A model generated the notes under the pieces. That model was not told where the DNA came from. It saw only the letters and a list, made by a program, of their open reading frames with translations, and searched no databases. DNA of 64,000 nucleotides, taken from positions 2,108,001-2,172,000 of the forward strand of contig JAKSGN010000033.1 of the NCBI GenBank assembly GCA_024180945.1, given 5' to 3'. Source of the DNA: Macrophomina tecta. Taxonomy: Eukaryota; Ascomycota; Dothideomycetes; Botryosphaeriales; Botryosphaeriaceae. This document shows positions 1 through 10,903 of the stretch, piece after piece. Made by a program: the position numbers and the translations under genes. Every line of letters begins with the position of its first letter. Positions within the stretch are counted from its first letter, which is position 1.

Positions 1-354
1 TTATTACTCTTCTTAGAATCCTATTAGTTAGCTATATTAAGGGCTATAGCGTCTTTATTTTCGAAGATTATTCTTTTATAGCGAGGCTTTAAGATATTAG
101 CTTATTAAGAACCTATCTTCTATTTATATATATAACCATTAATCTAAGACGTAAGGTCTACTATCTTCTAGAAGATAGATAGATATTTATAGATAATTAT
201 ATTCTTCTTAACTTCTTTCTTTAGGCCCTTATAGAAGAGGTCGCGAAAAGTCTTATCTAACTATTTAAGATAGACTATAAGTTATTAAAACTTAATTATA
301 TAGATAGCTATAGATTCTAGTTATTTAATAGTTATAATATTATTAGAGGCTTTA
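1..354 (-). mobile_element. Ty3/gypsy copy B'' (gag part, left of the E insertion)
   Basis: AT-rich, RIP-degraded gag region of a gypsy element lying on the minus strand. It matches base for base, apart from C/T and G/A differences, the gag part of B' around 24000-24345, and in reverse complement gypsy B around 31745-32085. It ends in CTTTA (350-354), the left target-site duplication of element E; the same gypsy copy resumes at 15805. No open frame survives. The 3' part of this copy lies outside the window. Confidence 0.85.
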
Positions 355-547
355 TATTAGAATAATAGGCCCTAATATACCCTTAGGGTGCTTATACCGT
401 GCGTTCTACGTGCTTATCACGTGCTATGCACGGGCCCCTAGTATATAATGCCACTAAGGGGTAAATCCTGCACTACTAAGAATTTATATCTAAGAATATA
501 TGACTCTTCTAAAGGCTCCCTACTTATAACTAGCCTATTTACTTATA
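355..547 (+). repeat. 5' LTR of element E (193 bp)
   Basis: Starts TATTAGAATAATAGG (TG mutated to TA) and ends CTTATA (CA mutated to TA). Same length as the 3' LTR and different from it only by transitions. An un-RIPped relative stands in inverse orientation at 60819-61007 and shows the original TGTTAGGATA start. Confidence 0.93.
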
Positions 548-3232
548 ATCGAATTCTTCTTAATTTCTTTCGGAAAAGCAGCCGGCCTTAAAGGGCTATA
601 TATAACGATTTCGACAATTCCGATGAAAAGAACGATTTTACAATAATAGAAATAAGGGGCTAATAAAGCCGTTCGAATACTCGAGGCAAACGAATAGAAA
701 TAGGCTTATTAACCCCCGAAGGCTATTAAATGCTAATCGTCAATAGGAGCGCCCAGGGCGCTAAACGCCTAATAGGCGACGCGGCCGAACTAGGGGTGCC
801 TATAGCTATCGACGAACTATAACGCTTACGTAGCGCACCTACGGAAGGTATATCAGAAGCCGAGCTCCTAGAACGCCTTAACCGCATTAAGGTTCTATAA
901 TAGCTATAAACGGCCCTTAACGGCGAACTACCTACCGTCCCTACGCTAAACGCAGGCGAAACGCATGCGGAAAGCAGAATAGACAATAGCGAAAAGCGAC
1001 TCGATCTTCTCGTAAGAAACTCACCTCTAAAACTCGAAGGCCTTACTTAGGGCTTATATGACTTATAGACGAATACGGTAGAGACACGTTTCAACGTATA
1101 CCGGGCAGATAAGGACTACCTTAGAAGAACCCTCTAGGCTACTAAAGGACTATCTAAATATAAGACCCTCTCCTAGCACGTCTAAAGATGTCTAATAAAC
1201 TAGGAGAAACTAGTACTACTCTAGTAGGAGTTTAAGACATTAGTATAGAATTATATTCGTAATCCTATTATCTACCGCCTTAACAATGCTATTAGTTATT
1301 ATACTACGGTAATAAAAGAGGGCTAGAAGTTTATAGAATTCTACGCCTAAATAAAGACATATAAGAACAAATTCACGTATTAGATTTAAAACATAGATTA
1401 CCGTATTAACTAAATTTACTCTCGGCTTTTACTATCTATACGTACGGAGCTCGTACGCCAGTCCTTTTTTACTAGGGTATAGGCAGAAGAGGATTTAGTA
1501 GCTAAAATCTAACGCATTAAGTAAACGCTAGAGGCAACGAGGCCCTATAAAAAGAACGAGAATAAATAGTAGTCGTAGGGGACTAAGCGCCCTTTTATTA
1601 CTTTTAGCCTAGAATGCAACGGTCCCTATAAGGGTTTTAGAAATAGTAAGAAGGCTAAAGAAAATTAAAGATCCGAAGCTTTAGCTTCCCTAAAGAACGT
1701 AGGCGATTCGTATAGGTCTAGTACCCCGAACGTAGGCGAAAAGTAGGCTAAAGACTACGCTAACTAGGCGAACTATAAAGATAAGTAAGGCTCGAAAAAA
1801 GAAAAGCCCTAATCGCTTCCCTCTTCTTCTTACGGTTAGGGCCTTAAATGGGAGATAGTTTAAAACGTATAGAAATTATCGCTTCGATAGAAACCCTATC
1901 CGGTTCTACTAAAATTCGAGCATTAATAGATTATAGTTATGGCCTAAACCTCGTATCCCTTAAATACGTAGAGCGACTTACCTTATAAAATATATAAGCT
2001 AGTTATTATAAACGAGGGTCGGACGAAGGCGCATAGGTCTTAATAAGGTTCTTATCGCCTAGCTTAGTTAAGCTTAAGGCTCCACGAGTTAAGAAGTTCT
2101 TAAAATAGGCTTAGAAGTCTTAGGGCGAGAAACAGGTAAATTGCTTGCTTAAGGAACTAATCTAGTAGAAAAAAATAAAGAGACTTATATACATAACTAG
2201 CCGGAACTCGGATAGAGACTTATCCGGCTACGAACGTAGATCTTAATCTTAACTTATTTAAAAGCGGGGTTAGAATACGCTTCTATTAGTCCGCGGACCT
2301 CTAGATCATCGTATTTATAATTAGGATTTGTAATTAAATCCTAAGTCCGTGTTTTAGCTCCGAGATCCTAATCCGAACGTCTCGTTTAGTCTCAGGCATC
2401 TCTCCGGGTAGTCCGGACGTGTTGCTAAATAATTCTTAAACGAATAATACTAACACTAGTGTTCCTTAGTAAAAGTTGCTTAGTAACCAGGCTAGTTTCT
2501 TGTCCGAAAATCTTATTCTATTCCGGATAATTTAGCTTATTTAGATTCTTAGTCAGGGGTCTTGTTCCTTAGTAATCCTAGGGCAGAGTGTTATTTATAA
2601 CACTAGTACTAGGCCGTCTACCCGCTTTCTTAATAATATTACCATTACGTTGCACGACTCTTATTATATAGGGGTCACTACGTATAACTCGGGGGGCGCT
2701 ATGCGTACTACCAAACCCTAACCTTACTAGAGTAGCTCGTTTACGGGCTACGATACTATACTTAATATACCCTAGCTCGGGGCTACCGGGCCGGTTATCG
2801 ATTTTAGAAGAGAAACGTTTTACTAGAGTATAAACTCGCTAGAGTGTATATATCTAGTAAGCGCTACTAAATTATTCTAAAACTTAGAATTAGGGGAGCC
2901 TATTTACTTTCTCTAGCCGTCCAACTACTAGCTCTCGCCTACGGGTAATCTAGAAAGTTAAAGAAATAACTTCGACTCTTTCGCAGTCTTCTCGCGGGCG
3001 GAAAGTATACTAAACGCACGCGAGAAGTAGAGTGGGGGTAACTAAAATTTAGAAGAACTTTTATCTAACTAAACTCTCTTCTACCTACGAGGGCTATACT
3101 TCTGCATCTAAAGAGCATGCGAACCGTATAAGAAACTCACTGGTTTAGTAGACGTACTACTAGCTAAGGTAGCTAAGAAGGTCCGCGATAAGATTTTAAA
3201 TACTTATAGAAAGTACTTAAACGTATTTTTAA
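548..3232 (+). pseudogene. Element E gag and upstream pol region, RIP-inactivated
   Basis: Internal sequence between the 5' LTR and the insertion site of element A. Long stretches read as charged, gag-like peptide on the plus strand but are cut by many TAG and TAA codons. The solo LTR D (2004-2602) sits inside it. I cannot place gag and protease borders reliably because the key Cys and Asp codons are mutated. No start codon or ribosomal signal worth calling remains. Confidence 0.6.
2004..2602. repeat. Solo LTR of family D (599 bp) inside element E
   Basis: Begins TATTATAAACG (from TGTTATAAA) and ends TTTATAACA, so its ends form the short TG..CA inverted repeat of an LTR. It is flanked by perfect 5-bp duplications CTAGT at 1999-2003 and 2603-2607. 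A second, longer copy is at 49277-50079 in gypsy C. No internal retrotransposon coding is present, so I call it a solo LTR; a short non-autonomous element (TRIM-like) with TG..CA ends is the alternative. Confidence 0.8.
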
Positions 3233-3237
3233 ACGAA

Positions 3238-4015
3238 TATTACGAACCCCAGAGGACAAGGGCTTTATAACCCCACGGGCGAAAGGCCCGCACGGGAAAA
3301 GGCACCGCAGAGGCTAGAAACCCACAGAGACGGTAGAGCCGCACCACCAGCACGCCCGCACAGGAAAACCAGCCGCAAGAAAAGACGGCGCGTACGGGCC
3401 TAGGTAAGGCAGCAAGGAAAGCCCGCACAGAAGCGACGCCCACGCGGCATAGCAAGACTACGAGAACACAAACTAGGTAAACTCCCGCAGAGGAAGAACG
3501 CCTACAAGAAAGAAGTTACGAATCCTAGAAACCGGCTTTAAGCTAAGAGAAACGGACGGGAGAAAATCGAATAACTTATACGGTCTAAGAAACGATAGTC
3601 TAGCGATAGAATACTTCCGTAACCGATATAGAAGTCGGATTCTAGGAAACGGGCTTTAGCGCCCGAGTCACGTGGGACCCATAGGGCCCATCTAGATCAA
3701 CCTAATCTAAGATTAATAATCTAATACCATTAATCCAGCTACTTTAATCTAGCTATATCGATCTAGATTACTATAACTTTTCTATAGTATATAGATATAC
3801 TTATTAGATAGTACTTTAACCTTTATAGTTAACTTAAAGTTCTAATATAACCCTATTAGAGGTAATAAGCCTAACGCGCATCGCGCACCAATATATTATA
3901 TAATTACTACTATTATTCCAATCCTTTACCCTTCTCTTATTCTTTAAGGTAAACCCTTTAGCTACCTAACCCTACTAGGCGATTCTAAAGCCTAGTAGAA
4001 GAGGCTGCCGTTACA
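3238..4015 (+). repeat. 5' LTR of element A (778 bp)
   Basis: Starts TATTACGAACCCC, ends CCGTTACA. Same length as the 3' LTR; visible differences are C/T and G/A. The 71-codon minus-strand open frame in it recurs in the other LTR and is not taken as a gene. Confidence 0.94.
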
Positions 4016-7000
4016 CTTTAACTACTATTCTTATAAGGAAAGGTAGTTCCGAGAAAAGAAATACTTAACGATAAGATAGTATTACCCGACACTCGACGCT
4101 AACTAAGTAGCACAATAAACGACGTCGATATAAATAATAACGGTTTCTTATAGCTAACTATAGTCGACCTCTTTTAGATCATTCGAGACATGCAAGGCTA
4201 GATCGGCGAACTACGTAAATAACTCCAAAAGCAGACCAACGAAAATGCATAGCTCCATCGATATATAGGCGAACTTCGCAACTAAGCTATTTCGATAACC
4301 CCTACCCCGGCACCCGTTTATACTCCGGTATTAACAACAACTCAACCTCCTAATAGAAGCACGAAGACGGCTAAGCTAGACCTATTCTACGGTAACTAAA
4401 AGAAGCTCTAGACTTTTCTCTTATAACTTAACCTATACTTCTTCTTTAACTCCAGAGACTTCCCCACTAACGATAAAAAGGTAATATTCGCAGCCACCTA
4501 CCTCCGCGATATTACGGTATAGTAGTTCGAGCCCTACCTTAGAGACCGAATAGAGAAAGAACTAAAAGCACGTAAGAAGAATACTAAGAAAGTCTTTAGT
4601 AGCTATAAGTACTTCGTAACTTAAATTAAACAAAGCTTCGGAGACCTCGACGAGGTTAATAAGGCCCGACGGGCCGTTATAAATATCTACTAAAAGACCT
4701 TAGTAGTGGACTATACTATAGAATTCTAAAAGGCTGCAGCGTACCTAGATAACTAGTCCGACCGCGCCCTTATAGACTACTACTACCGAGGACTTAAGGA
4801 AAGGGTTAAAGACTAACTTATAATATAAGATAATTCTAAGACCCTAGACGAGCTTATTAAGCTAGCTATTAAATATAATAACCGCCTCTTCGAGCGCTAA
4901 TCCGAGAAGTATAAGGTAAACTACGAAGCTAATACTTCGCGCCTAGCGCGCCCTAGATATACTTAGGAAGAAGAAGATACTATAGAGCTAGATAATATTA
5001 ACCGCCGAAACGACCCACCTAAAAGAAATAACTACTATAGAAAAAAGAACAACGGCTATAAAAAAAAACGACGTAAAGAATAGACCCTAGAGTAAAAATA
5101 AAGATTTAAAAAAGAACTATACGTCTACTACAGTAAGACTTAGGAAAAGACATACTACTATCTTAAGAAGAATAAACAAGTCTCGGCTATAACGTAAGAA
5201 CCGAAAAGCCGAGAAGTCTCTACGGTTACTAAATAAAAAAACCCCTTCGCCGAATTTAACAAGCGATATAAAGAAAGCTAAAACCCCGAGTATTAGAGGC
5301 TTAGCTAGACAGCCTACTATAATAATAACTATACTACTTACTAGAGCGATAAGAATGCTATAGGCTAGTACCCTAAGAAGCTACGATACGTTAATATGAC
5401 CCTAAGAATAGAGGAAGAGCTTATTAAAGCCATTTCTAATGACGAGAACCTAGTCGATAGCGATACGGGGGAACTATACGATAGTATCCTAGAGTTAAGT
5501 ACGACCGATAATAAGCAATAGTAGAATGAAGCCATGCTTATAAGAATAACCGAACACCTAATCTAATATGGAGAGACATGCCGCGTCCCTAATAGCCTAG
5601 AGCCTACGGTTACCTAGATTCTAGACCCTATAATTAACCTCGGGACGCAGCAATATAAGATATAGTAAGAAAAAATATACGCACGCGTATAGTAAGATAA
5701 TACCTAGAACCCCTAGAAAGAATTACTACTCGAGACGGCCGACGGACTCGCATCTTAGCTAAAAGACGAGGCGTAGGGGGTATAATGATAGTAAGACCTA
5801 TAATACCTTCGTAATATAGCCTATACCCTCTACTAGTATAGCATAGCGACTAGGGACAGGGGTACCTTATAATAGACATCCTACGAAAAATACGACATGC
5901 CTACCTTCTAGTATTAGGTCCAAAATGGGTGGATCTACTAGAGACGACTAATTAAACGCGGTAGATAAACGTAATAGAAAGACACCCTAATCCTAGTTAA
6001 CGAATAGAATGAGTATATCCGTTATAAAATAACGGGACGACCTATATTAAAAAACTAGACGGCTCCCCTAGATAGAAACCCTAGGAGGGGCCGTTAGACA
6101 GGTCCCTTAACTAGATTACACGTATAGCAAACGGAATTATACCTACTAAATTAAACCTATATTGACTTTTACACATCCTAGTTATATTCTGCGGGAAAAA
6201 GGCAATGGCTATAATCGATAGCGGCGTATAAGGTGCATTTATCGACCCTAAGTTTATCGTTAAAAACTAACTACCCTAGCAAGCCAAGGATTACCCTTAT
6301 CGGCTAAGTACGGCAGATGGCTCCCTAGTGAAATACGGAAATAGCTAGATACGAATCGAGATAGAAAAAGCACCCCTTACCGTTAGTAATTACCGAGAAC
6401 GAATTAATCTTAATATAATAATAATCCCCGGATACGATATTATTCTAGGGATATTATAGCTAAAGACTTACGAGCCACATATTAGCTAGAGAATAGAGAC
6501 TATTACGTTTCCTAATAAATACTATAGACGCTACTTCGCAACGGCAAGAAGAAGCTAATAAAGCTAAAAAAAAGCGCTAGAGCCTAAGAGCTAGAGCGGA
6601 ACCTCTGAGCCAAGACGACGAAATAATAACGTACCTATAGATATTAAGACTATTAGCTACCGAGCGCTAAAACTTATAACAAGACGAGGAGAAAAGGCCT
6701 ATATAATCTACGTAAAACCTAGTAAGGATACCGAGCAGAAAACTCTTACTCGTATAATACGAGGCCTTACGGATAAGAATAAGAACAGCCTAAAGCTAGT
6801 CGAAGGAGACTGCCCCTAGAGGCTTAATAAATAATACGGCCACCTAGATAAAGTAGATACTAGTCCCCTCGGGTATAAGAGCTATAACGATAAAGATATT
6901 TCGATAGCTAAGGTTAGCGCAGACCTTAGCGGAATTATAAGGCCTACTATGAATAAATTAGCACCTATACTAAAATTAGAGATAGTTCTATAGAAGTTCT

Positions 7001-9450
7001 AGGATATACTAAGAATATTCTAAGAAAGAGGTAAAGGATAACTACTAAAGCATTAGCTATAGAATTATAAGATACCTTTACTCCCGGGAATATAACCTAC
7101 TTTTAAGCCTATTTACTCCTTATCTAAGATAAAGGCTAAAGCATTACGGAAATACATCGATAAAAACCTAGAACAAGGATATATACGACCCTTATAGTCA
7201 CTAGTAGAATACCCCATCCTATTCGTTCTAAAAAAGAATAGCAAGCTCCGCCTCTACGTCGACTATAGATAGTTAAATAATATTATAATTAAAAACTAAT
7301 ACCTATTACCTCGTATTAACGAATTATAGGATAAGCTTCGCAACGCTAAGTTCTTTATAAAACTAGACCTCCGAGAAGGTTACTACCTAGTCCATATTAA
7401 AAAAGATAAAGAATAGAAGACGGCATTCCAAACGCGATTCGAATATTATAAGTATACGGTAATATCTTTTAGGCTTACTAATGCACCAGCTACCTTCTAG
7501 AGCTTAGTTAACGATACCCTACGTCCGTATTTAGATATATTCGCCTTAGCTTACCTAGATAATATCCTAATATACTCGGAAATGCTCGAGAAATACACCG
7601 AGTACGTAAAAAAAGTCCTAAAGGCCTTAAATAAATAAAATCTCTAAGTAGCCCCAGAAAAGAGCGAGTGGTACATATAAAGAACAAAATACCTAGGGTT
7701 CATTATTACCCTAGGGTATATCGGCATGGACGATAAGAAACTAGGCGCAATTAAAGACTAGCTAATACTATAAACTGTTAAAGAAGTATAATCCTTCCTT
7801 AGATTTACTAACTTTTACTGAAAGTTTATTATAAACTATACTAGAATAGCGGCACCTCTAACCGATATTACTAAGAAAGAGCACGGGTTTATATAGAGAG
7901 AAAGATAATAACGAGCGTTCGACTTACTAAAGCGGATATTTATAAAAGCATCGGTTCTAGGGCTCTATAACCCAGATCTACCGATTATAGTAGAAACTGA
8001 CGCTTTAGACTACGCTATAGGAGCCGTACTTAGTTAGCTAAACAAAGAAGGTAGACTACACCCTATCGCCTACTACTTAAGGAAAATAACACCTGCTGAA
8101 AAGAACTACGACGTCTATAATAAAGAACTCTTAGCTATAGTTACGACTTTTAAAGAATAGAGACACTACCTCGAAGGCGCTAAGTACTAGGTTATAGTCT
8201 ACTACAACTATAAGAACCTCTCGCACTTTACTACTACTAAAGAGTTAAACTGATGATAGGTTTGGTGGGCTAAAGAGCTAGCGTCCTATAATATAAAGAT
8301 TACCTATAGAAAGGGATCTAAGAACGCTCGCGTAGACGCGCTAAGTAGACGAGCCGACTATATTAAAGAAAAGCTAGGTCCACAACCTATAATACTTAAT
8401 ATATAAAAGAACGGGTCTTTTATACTCGCTAGCCGTAGCCGTCAGATTATAGCTATTTATAGCCTAGGACAAACGTAGCTTAAAGAAGAACCAGACGACT
8501 CGCTTATCCTAATTAGACTATTCGCCCTAGCGATACGCCTCGAAGGCAATGAATGGGAGCGAAAGATCTAAGAAGCCTATATAGATAACGTAATAGCTTA
8601 AAAAATCGAAGAATTCGACAACGACCCCCGAGTAACTAAAAATGTAGATAGTATAATTCTATTTTTAGAATTAGTCTACGTTCCGGTTAAACTACGGGAA
8701 GAGCTCGTAAAGGACATACATAAAGCCCTAGCACACGGTTATTAAAGAATAAACAAGACGATAGAATAAATTATAAGAAGCTACTACTTCCTAGGACTAA
8801 GAAGAACCGTTTAACGGGTAGTTTCGCAATGCGACCTTTATATTAAAAGCAAGGCCGCGAGGTATATACCCTACGAACTACTTTAGCCGCTACTAGCACT
8901 AAAGCACCCTTAGCAATTTATCTCGCTAGACTTTATTACGGACCTACCCAAGTCAAAAGAACCGCTTACTAAGATTAAGTATAACTCGATTCTAGTTATC
9001 GTTAATAGAATAATAAAGTACGTATACTACTTACTATATCTTAAGACGGTAAATATGGAAGAACTCGCCTACACGTTTCTTAGAATAATCCTCGGCAACC
9101 ATGGGTTACCGGAAGAGCTCGTATTAGATAAAGATCGGCTATTTATATTCTAATTCTAGCAGACTCTTACCCGCTAGCTTAGAGCAAAGCACAAGCTCTC
9201 GACTATAGCACATCCTTAAACAAATGGATAGACGAAATGAACGAATTAAATACTAGAATAGTACCTACGCTACTACCTTAATTACGTATAAGACAATTAG
9301 GTCGAGCTATTACCGCTCGTATAGTTCGCGTATAATAGCTCAAAAGCGTTAGCTATATAAGAATCCCCATTCTACGCCAACTATAGCTACGAGCCTATAG
9401 CTTATAAAGAGCCTATACTAAGCGAATCCCTAGCCTAAAAAGAAATTCTT
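4016..9450 (+). pseudogene. Element A gag-pol, RIP-inactivated
   Basis: Readable motifs, in order: Gag core resembling LDLFYGN..KKL..F around 4378-4445; a CCHC-type zinc knuckle with Cys turned to Tyr around 5108-5160; protease core IIDSG around 6210-6235; RT motif LRLYVDYR around 7246-7275 and YLDNIL at about 7551-7570 (canonical YLDDIL, one Asp now Asn); RNase H ETDA around 7989-8012; integrase zinc region around 8728-8850, first Asp in SLDFIT near 8930, second Asp in LDKDR near 9130, third acidic residue near 9235 changed to Lys. The frame runs to about 9450 without a chromodomain. All in-frame stops are TAG/TAA or TGA explainable by RIP. Confidence 0.85.
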
Positions 9451-10015
9451 AAAGCAGACTAGCTAAGGCAGCGCTATATAAACGCTTCGACAATCGCTCC
9501 TCCTTAGCATTTTTAGAATTAGAGGTATTCCTAGCCTCTAATACTTCTAACTTTCTAAGCACATCAATCGCGTCCGACTTACGCTACAATATTAGGGCAG
9601 CACGACGCTTAAGTAACTCCTACTATTTTTTAGCACGAGAAAGACCGGAGGCCGCCTTTTAAAGCTAATTCTCGAAAGTAGTACGTTCCAAGCGCACCTT
9701 ATCTAAGACACGATAAAGACGCTCAACTAGAGAAAGGGTTAGTAGACTAGCGAGACCACTAAAGAAGAACTAATAATTAGAGTTCTTAAGGCCGCTAGTA
9801 TTATAACTAGTACGCCCGGCACGATAATATTCGCCACAACAAGAAAAACCCAAGGCTACCTGGTATACTACCTTAGGCTCCTCCGCCTTTCGCTAGGCGT
9901 TTAGAAGCAAACACTACGAATAAGAAATAAGCATCGCGATACTTAGTAAATTAATCTTCGTACCTAGAGACTTACGCTTAGTCTTCTATAAATCACGCTT
10001 TCGTTTCGGAGGCAT
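9449..10015 (-). pseudogene. Antisense accessory ORF of element A, RIP-damaged
   Basis: Reading the minus strand from an ATG at 10015 gives one long frame starting MPPKRKRD (basic, nuclear-signal-like) that runs about 189 codons to a TAA at 9449. It is interrupted only by TAG/TAA codons of the CAG, CAA or TGG type. It contains a Cys pair (SCCGEYY), then on the same strand a TACTAAC branch point (9738-9744) and a CTCTAG acceptor near 9725, then a helical, charged segment with LVERLYRVLDKVRLER. The frame converges on, and slightly overlaps, the end of pol. Similar antisense frames occur in B, B' and C. I infer a separately transcribed accessory gene of unknown function; chance openness of a GC-biased strand is the alternative. 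Confidence 0.55.
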
Positions 10016-10120
10016 GGTGGGAGGCTTATAGTAAAAAAAGAAAATAAGAAAACGAAGAAAGCCTAAGATATAGACAAACGAATAAATCTTCGGGCCGAAG
10101 ATCCTTAAGAGGGGGGATAG

Positions 10121-10898
10121 TGTTACGAACCCTAAAGAATAAGGGCTTTATAACCCCATAGGCGAAAGACCCGCACGGGAAAAGACACCGCAGGGGCTAA
10201 AAACCTATAAAAACGGTAGAGCCGCACTACTAGTACGCCCGCACGGGAAAACCAGCCGCAAGAAAAGACGGCGCGTACGGGCCTAGGTAAAGTAGTAAGG
10301 GAAGCCCGTATAGGAGCAACGCCCACGCGGCATAGTAAGACCACGAGAACACAGACTAGATAAACTCCTATAAGAGAAGAACGCCTATAAAGAAGAAGTT
10401 ACAAATTCTAAAAACCGGCTTCGAGCTAAGAAAAATGGACGAGAGAAAGTCGGATAACTTATACGGTCTAAAAAATGATAGTCTAGCGGTAGAATACTCC
10501 CGTAACCGATATAGAAGTCGGATTCCAGAAAACGGGCTTTAGCACCCGAGTTACGTAGGACCTACAGGGCCCACCTAGATTAACCTAATCTAAGATTAAT
10601 AATCTAACACTATTAATCCAGCTGCTTTAATCTAGCTATATCGATCTAGATTGCTACAACTTTCCTACAGTATATAGATATACTTATTAGATAGTACTTT
10701 AACCTTCGTAGTTAACTTAAAGTTCCAATACAACCCTATTAGAGGTAATAAGCCTAACGCGCATCGCGCACTAATATATTACGTAATTACTACTATCGTT
10801 CTAATCCTTTACCCTTCTCTTATTCTTTAAGGTAAACCCTTTAGCTACCTAACCCTACTAGGCAATTCTAAAGCCTAGTAGAAGAGGCCGCCGTTACA
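10121..10898 (+). repeat. 3' LTR of element A (778 bp)
   Basis: Starts TGTTACGAACCC, still with the intact TG, and ends CCGTTACA. It follows a G-rich polypurine tract (10107-10120) and is followed by the ACGAA duplication. Solo relatives occur at 52211-52974 and 55255-59415 in gypsy C. Confidence 0.94.
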
Positions 10899-10903
10899 AC
10901 GAA

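Larger units (their letters stand above)
3238..10898 (+). mobile_element. Ty3/gypsy element A, full length, nested in E
   Basis: Complete 7.66-kb element with two 778-bp LTRs, purine tract GAGGGGGGATAG just before the 3' LTR, and perfect target duplication ACGAA (3233-3237, 10899-10903). Inserted into E between gag/protease and RT. Domain order on plus is gag, zinc knuckle, protease, RT, RNase H, integrase. No chromodomain is seen after the integrase core. A minus-strand reading frame occupies the space before the 3' LTR. RIP is milder than in gypsy C, but every frame is interrupted. Confidence 0.94.

Noticed and set aside
726..986. Minus-strand 86-codon frame in element E gag
   Set aside because: Isolated open frame opposite gag, with no counterpart motif in the other gypsy elements and no intron or Cys cluster like the 3' antisense frames.
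3240..3455. Minus-strand 71-codon frame repeated at 10132-10344
   Set aside because: It lies wholly within the two LTRs of element A and recurs because the LTRs are copies; no coding signal beyond openness.
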